A stretch of DNA of 62,602 bases from Candidatus Burkholderia humilis (GTDB lineage Bacteria; Pseudomonadota; Gammaproteobacteria; Burkholderiales; Burkholderiaceae). The position numbers were made by a program, and so were the translations under genes. Position 1 is the first letter of the stretch; each line of letters opens with the position of its first letter. The stretch covers positions 1-62,602 of the forward strand of contig LFMX01000025.1 in the NCBI GenBank assembly GCA_001184405.1. The letters are read 5' to 3'. Shown here piece after piece: positions 60,204-62,602 of this stretch. The notes beneath the pieces are model-generated. The model had not been told where the DNA came from and searched no databases. It worked only from the letters and a program-made list of their open reading frames with translations.

Positions 60204-61898
60204 TCAAAGCTGCTTGTCGACGGGCAGGATGGTGAAGATGCCCGTCATCAGATTGCGATAAAAGCCGGCCTCGGGATCGAAGTTGTAGGTCACGGTAGCG
60301 CCGTTTTCCTCGGTGATTCAGACGAGGCAGGATTGCGGCGCACCGGTTCGCGTGAGCGATGCGTTCATCGCCGCGCTCGCCAGTTCGACACGCCACGCCG
60401 CTTCCGGCTAGATGCCCCGATCGAACAGTTTCGCGGCTTCGTCGGCGATCGGCTTGCTGTGAATCACGAGCGCGAGCTCGGTGTTCAGAAGCGCCGAGCG
60501 CGGATCGAGATTCATCGAGCCGATCACGAGGATACTCCGATCGATCACATACGCCTTGGCATGCAGGCTCGCGCGCGATTTCGAGCCGAACAGGCCCGCG
60601 GTCGGGTGGCCTTCGCCTTCGACCTGCATCGGCTTGAATTCATACAGTTCGACGCCTTTCTCGAGCATCGGCAGGCGATAGGGCGCTTAGCCGGCCTGAA
60701 CCGCGACGGTGTCGGTGGCGGCGAGCGAATTGGTCAGCACCGCGACGTGCATATGGCGCTGCGTGAGCGCGGCGAGCGCCTTCACGCCGGCGTCGTGCGG
60801 CACGAAGTAGGGCGATAGGACCAGAAATTCCGTCTGCGCGTCCTTCAGGAGCGCGCCGAGCCGCTCCATCGGCGGGCTCTTGTAGTCATCGGTCGGATGC
60901 GAAATTTTCGATGGCGCATCGGCCCAGAATTCGGTCTTCGCCCAGGTCAGGCCAAGTTCGTCGCGCGTGATCTGCTGCGCGAGCGGCGTGGCGTTGAGCG
61001 GGCGCGCGTTGAGCGGATCGGCCTGTTTGCGCCAATGCGTGCGCAGATCGTCGCGGGTCTTGTCGAGTTCGGACGCGTCGAACTTCTTGTTCAGCGCGCG
61101 CAGCGGATACGCGATCGAACTGTTCCAGTAATCGTCGAAGCTCGCCGAGATTTTCTGCGTGACCGGACCGGCGGCAAAGACATCGAGATCGCGGAATTGC
61201 AGTGTCGGGCTGGCGCTGAAGTACTCGTCGCCGAGATTGCGTCCACCGACGATGGCGATCTGGTTATCCGCGATCATCGCCTTGTTGTGCATGCGGCGCG
61301 TGAAGTGATCGACCTTCCAGAAGACGTTTTGCGTGCGTTCGGAAAAGCTGCGTTGCGCGCTGCCGAACGAGTTGAACACACGAATTTCGATGTTCTCGTG
61401 CGAATTCAGCGCCGCCATGATCTGGTCGATGTCCTTAAAGTTCAGGTCATCGACGAGCATTCGGACGCGCACGCCGCGATCGGCCGCGTAAAGCGCCGCG
61501 CCGAGCAGCAGCTTGCCCGAGTTGTCCTCGTTGGCGATGTAGTACTGCATGTCGAGGGTTTTTGTCACCGCGCGGGCGAGGGCGATTCTGGCCTGCAGGG
61601 CCTCGGTGCCCGTTGGGAGCAGGCGGACGCCGGATTCATCGGGATGCTGTTTTTCGAGCGGCGCTAGGACTGTTGAAAGCGGTGTTGGTTCGGTCGCGGC
61701 GAGCGCGTGGGTGATCGGGCGGTCGAATGCCGTAGCCGGTGGGCGCGTGGCGCAGGCAGTGGTAAGTAGCGCGATGAGTGCAATCGCAGTTGCATGGCGT
61801 GCGCTTGTCGTCGCGACGCTAGATATTCCCCGGTTTTGCGGCACTTCTGATCCACGATTTCGTTGTAGTTCCTGTTTTCGCTTGCGCTGGTGGAGCAA
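60204..61898 (-). pseudogene. Phospholipase D-family lipoprotein (cardiolipin synthase-like) with three in-frame stops
   Basis: One continuous frame runs the whole length. It holds a lipoprotein signal (TAIALIALLTTACATRPPAT), a first HKD motif in MHNKAMIADNQIAIVGGRNL, and a second in LHAKAYVIDRSILVIGSMNL. The frame is cut by TAA at 60687 (QAG*APYRLP, likely from TAC/TAT), TAG at 60408 (RGI*PEAAW, likely from TCG) and TGA near 60318 (LV*ITEENG, likely from TGG). There is no frameshift. The full protein would be about 565 residues. PLD-type synthases join phosphatidylglycerols to make cardiolipin. The truncated 403-residue product lacks the second HKD motif and cannot form the active site. Confidence 0.88.
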
Positions 61899-62248
61899 GT
61901 TGCGTGTTCCATCGGTTTGTGTCTTGAAATTATTTTAGGGGATGTGGGCGGGCGTTGGGGTGAAGGCTTCGCGCCTTTCAAATCCAATTTTTTTGGCCGC
62001 TTTTCTTGGGCTTGGGCGAAAAAAAGCCCGCTCGCAGTGGAACGGGCTTAACCCCTGTCAATGGAGTCTCAAGGAAAGAGACGGTTTCATGCTAGTGCTT
62101 CGGGCGTTCGTCGTAAACTAAGTGTTTGTGATTTGCTTTCTTGAGTCTTTGCATGAAGAAGAGGCAGAGGAAGAGCCAAAAGCCCAAGCGAGCTTGAAAA
62201 GCAAAGGATCGGCATCAAGCGCTAAGCAGCCCATCGCCCCAAAAAAAT
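61899..62248. other. 350-nt spacer with a minus-strand terminator and no clear gene
   Basis: No protein frame with family features. The only clear element is an intrinsic terminator at 62019-62049 pointing minus. Between that terminator and the MATE stop lie about 200 nt with no coding signal, which could be a long 3' UTR or hold a small RNA. Confidence 0.45.
62019..62049 (-). terminator. Rho-independent terminator, minus strand
   Basis: AAGCCCG (62024-62030) pairs with CGGGCTT (62043-62049) around a 12-nt loop. On the minus strand TTTTTTTCG follows. It is 200 nt past the nearest upstream stop. Confidence 0.75.
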
Positions 62249-62602
62249 TCAGAAAGAAGAAGCCCGAATCACCACCCTCTTACTAATGCGGTGAAACCGC
62301 AACGTCATGAGCATCGCCACACTGGCCAGTCCAGCCGCAAGCCCCCACCAAAGCCCCCGCGCACCCAGCGCAAAATGAAACACGAGCACATACCCGGTAG
62401 GAAACCCCACGCCCCAATACCCAAAAGCCGCGGCAATCATAGGCACCCGCGTGTCCTTGAGCCCGCGCAGGCAACCAGACCCAACAGTCTGCATCCCATC
62501 GACGATCTGAAACACGGCCGCCACCCCAAGCAACGAAGCCGTAAGCGAAACGGTATGCGCATTAGCCGGATCATCGAGATGAAGATAAAGCCCGACGATC
62601 GC
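62249..62602 (-). CDS. MATE-family multidrug efflux transporter, C-terminal part
   Basis: The frame is open from the window edge to a stop at 62249-62251 and gives the last about 117 residues of a MATE transporter. LLGVAAVFQIVDGMQTVGSG then CLRGLKDTRVPMIAAAFGYW and GVGFPTGYVLVFHFALGARG are typical of NorM C-terminal helices (D-G-x-Q...G-x-L-R-G motif). MATE proteins export cationic drugs against Na+ or H+. The N-terminal three quarters lie outside the window, so intactness is unknown. Confidence 0.88.
   Translation of the reverse strand, partial: AIVGLYLHLDDPANAHTVSLTASLLGVAAVFQIVDGMQTVGSGCLRGLKDTRVPMIAAAFGYWGVGFPTGYVLVFHFALGARGLWWGLAAGLASVAMLMTLRFHRISKRVVIRASSF

Noticed and set aside
1..62602. 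CRISPR arrays, insertion sequences, prophage or integrase genes
   Set aside because: No spaced repeat array, transposase-like motif or terminal inverted repeats were found; the short repeats seen are only two or three copies each.
1..62602. Frameshifts as pure sequencing artefacts
   Set aside because: Lesions avoid all essential genes, several are substitutions to stop codons, and many indels are not in homopolymers. Some individual indels could still be errors; only reads can tell.

Overview
This window comes from a high-GC betaproteobacterium of the Burkholderia/Paraburkholderia/Caballeronia group. Four gene blocks point there: ubiG-gph next to an OmpA gene and gyrA; serC-pheA-tyrA-aroA-cmk-rpsA-ihfB-lapA-lapB; ugd-hldA-hldD-comEA-cysM; and rpsP-rimM-trmD-rplS. 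The tmRNA encodes the tag ANDDTFALAA, which I recall as the form in this group. The assignment rests on gene content and protein sequence, not on a database search.

The main feature is a sharp split between intact and broken genes. About forty genes are open, including all translation, replication, cell-wall/LPS, aromatic amino acid, TCA-cycle and folate/thymidylate genes. About nineteen genes (roughly 20 kb) are broken by frameshifts, in-frame stops or lost ends. The broken ones are a MalT-like regulator, aldehyde dehydrogenase, GMC oxidoreductase, MFS transporter, histone-deacetylase-like hydrolase, metN, metI, metQ, the acyl-CoA dehydrogenase behind etfBA, a radical SAM protein, a Nudix hydrolase, a DUF2007-type protein, mog, darP, a sigma-54 activator, an ArsR-type regulator, a small lipoprotein, a thioesterase and a phospholipase D. 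Several lesions are plain base substitutions, and the long essential genes carry none, so random sequencing error is a poor explanation. I infer a recently host-restricted lineage undergoing genome erosion; leaf-nodule symbionts of this group are the known precedent.

Layout. 1-8.5 kb: minus-strand accessory catabolic cluster, decayed except for a TauD-type dioxygenase and the visible end of an acyl-CoA synthetase. 8.7-11.5 kb: tmRNA, gph, ubiG and an OmpA-family gene, all minus. 12.2-30.1 kb: dense plus-strand housekeeping run from gyrA to cysM, with no lesion. 30.2-35.3 kb: intact mltB, then a broken hydrolase and a broken methionine ABC importer. 35.4-41.0 kb: etfBA with its broken dehydrogenase, then the divergent dadA/Lrp-type pair. 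41.1-42.7 kb: broken radical SAM gene and a TM2/NINE membrane protein. 42.8-45.3 kb: rpsP operon. 45.4-53.7 kb: mixed region (Nudix remnant, CobD-like, rsgA, M48 peptidase, orn, mog and darP remnants, pmbA, folA). 53.7-56.0 kb: AT-rich leader and a shattered sigma-54 activator. 56.1-62.6 kb: thyA, several remnants, fumC, a phospholipase D remnant and the end of a MATE transporter.

I found no CRISPR array, insertion sequence, phage gene or tRNA. I do not see a new multi-gene system. The most informative signals are the selective decay, the small indel scars that show how genes were lost, and a few unexplained repeats and inverted repeats in spacers.
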